5,672 nucleotides of DNA from Anaerolineae bacterium (GTDB taxonomy: Bacteria > Chloroflexota > Anaerolineae > Epilineales > JAHCIE01): contig JAHCIE010000230.1 in the NCBI GenBank assembly GCA_026129385.1, positions 1 to 5,672 of the forward strand. The letters are read 5' to 3'. The position numbers and the translations under genes are program-made. The notes under the pieces are model-generated. The model saw only the letters and a list, made by a program, of their open reading frames with translations. It had not been told where the DNA came from and did not search any database. Positions 4,371-5,672 of the stretch are shown here, in pieces; the first letter of the stretch is position 1; the number at the start of each line of letters is the position of its first letter.

Positions 4371-5672
4371 ATGTCAACGACGCCCTCATCGCCCCACGAG
4401 CAAATCTGGCGCGCCGCCCTCGGCGAGCTTGAATTGAACGTCACCCAATCCACCTACGATACCTGGCTCAAGCCTACCCACGCCATCGGGTTTGAAGGGG
4501 ATACGTTGATCATCGGCGCTCCCAGCGCCTACTACAAGGATTGGCTGGAGAATCGCCTCGGCGTGGATGTACGCCGCGCCCTGACCCGCGTGTCGTCGCG
4601 CCCAATCGACTTTCGCGTTGTGGTCAGCGGCAAGTCCAACGGCGCGTCGGCCAGACCGGCAGCTGAAGACGGCGCCGGACCGGGTAACGGCCGCGCCGGC
4701 CGTAACGCTGCCGCAGCGCGCCCCGCCCCGGCGCAGCCCCCCCTGGGCCTGGAACGCCCCGACCTGAACCCACGCTACACCTTCAGCACCTACGTGGTAG
4801 GAGCCAGCAATCGCCTGGCCCACGCCGCGGCGAATGCGGTTGCCGAAGGCCCCTCGGCGCGCTACAACCCGCTGTGCCTCTACGGGGGTGTTGGCCTGGG
4901 CAAGACCCACCTGTTGCACGCCATCGGCCACAAACTGGCGGGGCGCAACCACCGGGTGCGCTACGTCACCAGCGAGACCTTCACCAACGACCTCATCTCG
5001 GCGATTCGCACCCACACGACCGAAGAGTTCCGCAACCGCTACCGCCAGGTGGACGTGCTGCTCCTCGACGACGTGCAGTTCCTCATTGGCAAGGACAGCA
5101 CCCAGGAGGAACTCTTCCACACCTTCAACGCCATGTACAGCGCGAATCGCCAGATCGTCATCTCTAGCGACCGCCACCCCCACGCCCTGGTCACGCTAGA
5201 GGCGCGGCTACGCTCGCGGTTTGAGGGCGGCCTGCTCGCCGATATCCAGCCGCCCGACCTGGAGATGCGCCTCGCCATCCTGCAGGAGCTGGTGGAGAAG
5301 GAGTCGGTGCCCGTGCCCGATGCCGTGGTCGGCATGCTGGCCCACCGCATCCAGACCAATACCCGCGAGCTGGTTGGCGCGCTGACCCAGGTCGTGGGCT
5401 ACGCCCAACTCATGCACGTTCCCCTGACGGCCGACGTGGCCGAGCGCGTCCTGGCGACGTCAGCCGTCCACCGCCGCGCCCCGACCGCCGACGCCATTCT
5501 GCGCGGGGTGGCTGACTTCTTCGGTGTGACGACCGACGACCTGACGGGCGCGCGCCGCGTCCAGCGCATCGTTGTGCCGCGCCACGTCGCCATGTACATC
5601 ATGCGCGAGGACGGCCAGATGTCACTGCCCCAGATCGGGCAGGCCCTCAACCGCGACCATACCACGGTCCTC
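4371..5672 (+). CDS. dnaA: Chromosomal replication initiator protein DnaA (3' end outside window)
   Basis: The first 434 residues of DnaA, the AAA+ ATPase that opens the chromosomal origin, are present. Domain I (about 8-85) begins HEQIWRAALGELELNVTQST and keeps the W-L-K motif (32-34). A low-complexity Ala/Pro/Gly linker (domain II, about 88-128) follows. Domain III starts at LNPRYTFSTYVVGASNRLAH (132-151). It contains Walker A GGVGLGKTH (172-180), Walker B LLLDDVQFL (230-238; D233, D234), sensor I ISSD (264-267), and the arginine-finger region ARLRSRFEGGL (278-288). Domain IV includes VPRHVAMYIMRE (402-413) and the start of the DNA-binding signature NRDHTTVL (427-434), where the window ends, so roughly 25-30 residues are missing. 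ATG 4371 places the protein start at the usual distance from domain I. The frame is open upstream to ATG 4257. No good Shine-Dalgarno is seen. Two consensus positions differ: NTRELVGAL has Val for the usual Glu, and the signature reads LNRDH instead of GGRDH. Confidence 0.96.
   Translation, partial: MSTTPSSPHEQIWRAALGELELNVTQSTYDTWLKPTHAIGFEGDTLIIGAPSAYYKDWLENRLGVDVRRALTRVSSRPIDFRVVVSGKSNGASARPAAEDGAGPGNGRAGRNAAAARPAPAQPPLGLERPDLNPRYTFSTYVVGASNRLAHAAANAVAEGPSARYNPLCLYGGVGLGKTHLLHAIGHKLAGRNHRVRYVTSETFTNDLISAIRTHTTEEFRNRYRQVDVLLLDDVQFLIGKDSTQEELFHTFNAMYSANRQIVISSDRHPHALVTLEARLRSRFEGGLLADIQPPDLEMRLAILQELVEKESVPVPDAVVGMLAHRIQTNTRELVGALTQVVGYAQLMHVPLTADVAERVLATSAVHRRAPTADAILRGVADFFGVTTDDLTGARRVQRIVVPRHVAMYIMREDGQMSLPQIGQALNRDHTTVL

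Noticed and set aside
4386..5183. Long minus-strand open frame of 265 codons opposite dnaA
   Set aside because: It mirrors dnaA, whose motifs are unmistakable; its product has no recognisable domain and is explained by GC-rich codon bias.
1..5672. CRISPR array, tRNA genes, insertion sequence or transposase
   Set aside because: No regularly spaced repeats, no cloverleaf-like segments and no transposase-like protein were seen.

Overview
This is a GC-rich bacterial chromosomal window. The organism is most likely a member of the Chloroflexota. The pointers are the wording of the DnaA core and of the archease–RtcB pair, the compact high-GC genes, and short GTTGAA-type repeats between genes. This is judged from remembered protein patterns, not from a search.

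Layout. Bases 1-114 hold the apparent C-terminal end of a truncated, unrecognised gene. A divergent sigma-70-family (ECF-like) factor follows (152-931). Bases 932-1500 look less GC-rich than both flanks. They carry a two-gene toxin–antitoxin-like unit: a HigB/RelE-fold mRNA interferase whose first ~25 residues do not fit the family (942-1199), then a small DUF2283-like protein (1204-1491) in the slot where a HigA helix-turn-helix antitoxin would be expected. A spacer of about 110 bases with hairpins and a 14-base direct repeat separates this unit from a convergent small dimeric alpha/beta-barrel (ABM-type) protein on the minus strand (1603-1890). A divergent spacer with a perfect 12-base palindrome then leads to an RNA-repair operon: archease (2005-2415) and the tRNA/RNA ligase RtcB (2438-3901), 22 bases apart. 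After RtcB, a 469-base non-coding stretch holds a possible terminator, a good extended -10 promoter and a run of stable predicted hairpins. It leads into dnaA (4371 to the window end), which is cut off just inside the DNA-binding signature of domain IV.

How the genes work together. Archease and RtcB form a known functional pair: archease speeds guanylylation of RtcB, which joins 2',3'-cyclic-phosphate/3'-phosphate ends to 5'-OH ends. The HigB-like toxin would be a ribosome-dependent mRNA endonuclease. DnaA is the replication initiator, but no clear DnaA boxes are visible upstream of it, so an origin cannot be claimed here. The points most worth a second look are the non-canonical HigB–DUF2283-like pair with its abnormal N-terminus, the structured dnaA leader, and the palindrome between the ABM gene and the archease–rtcB operon. 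I do not see a clearly new multi-gene system.
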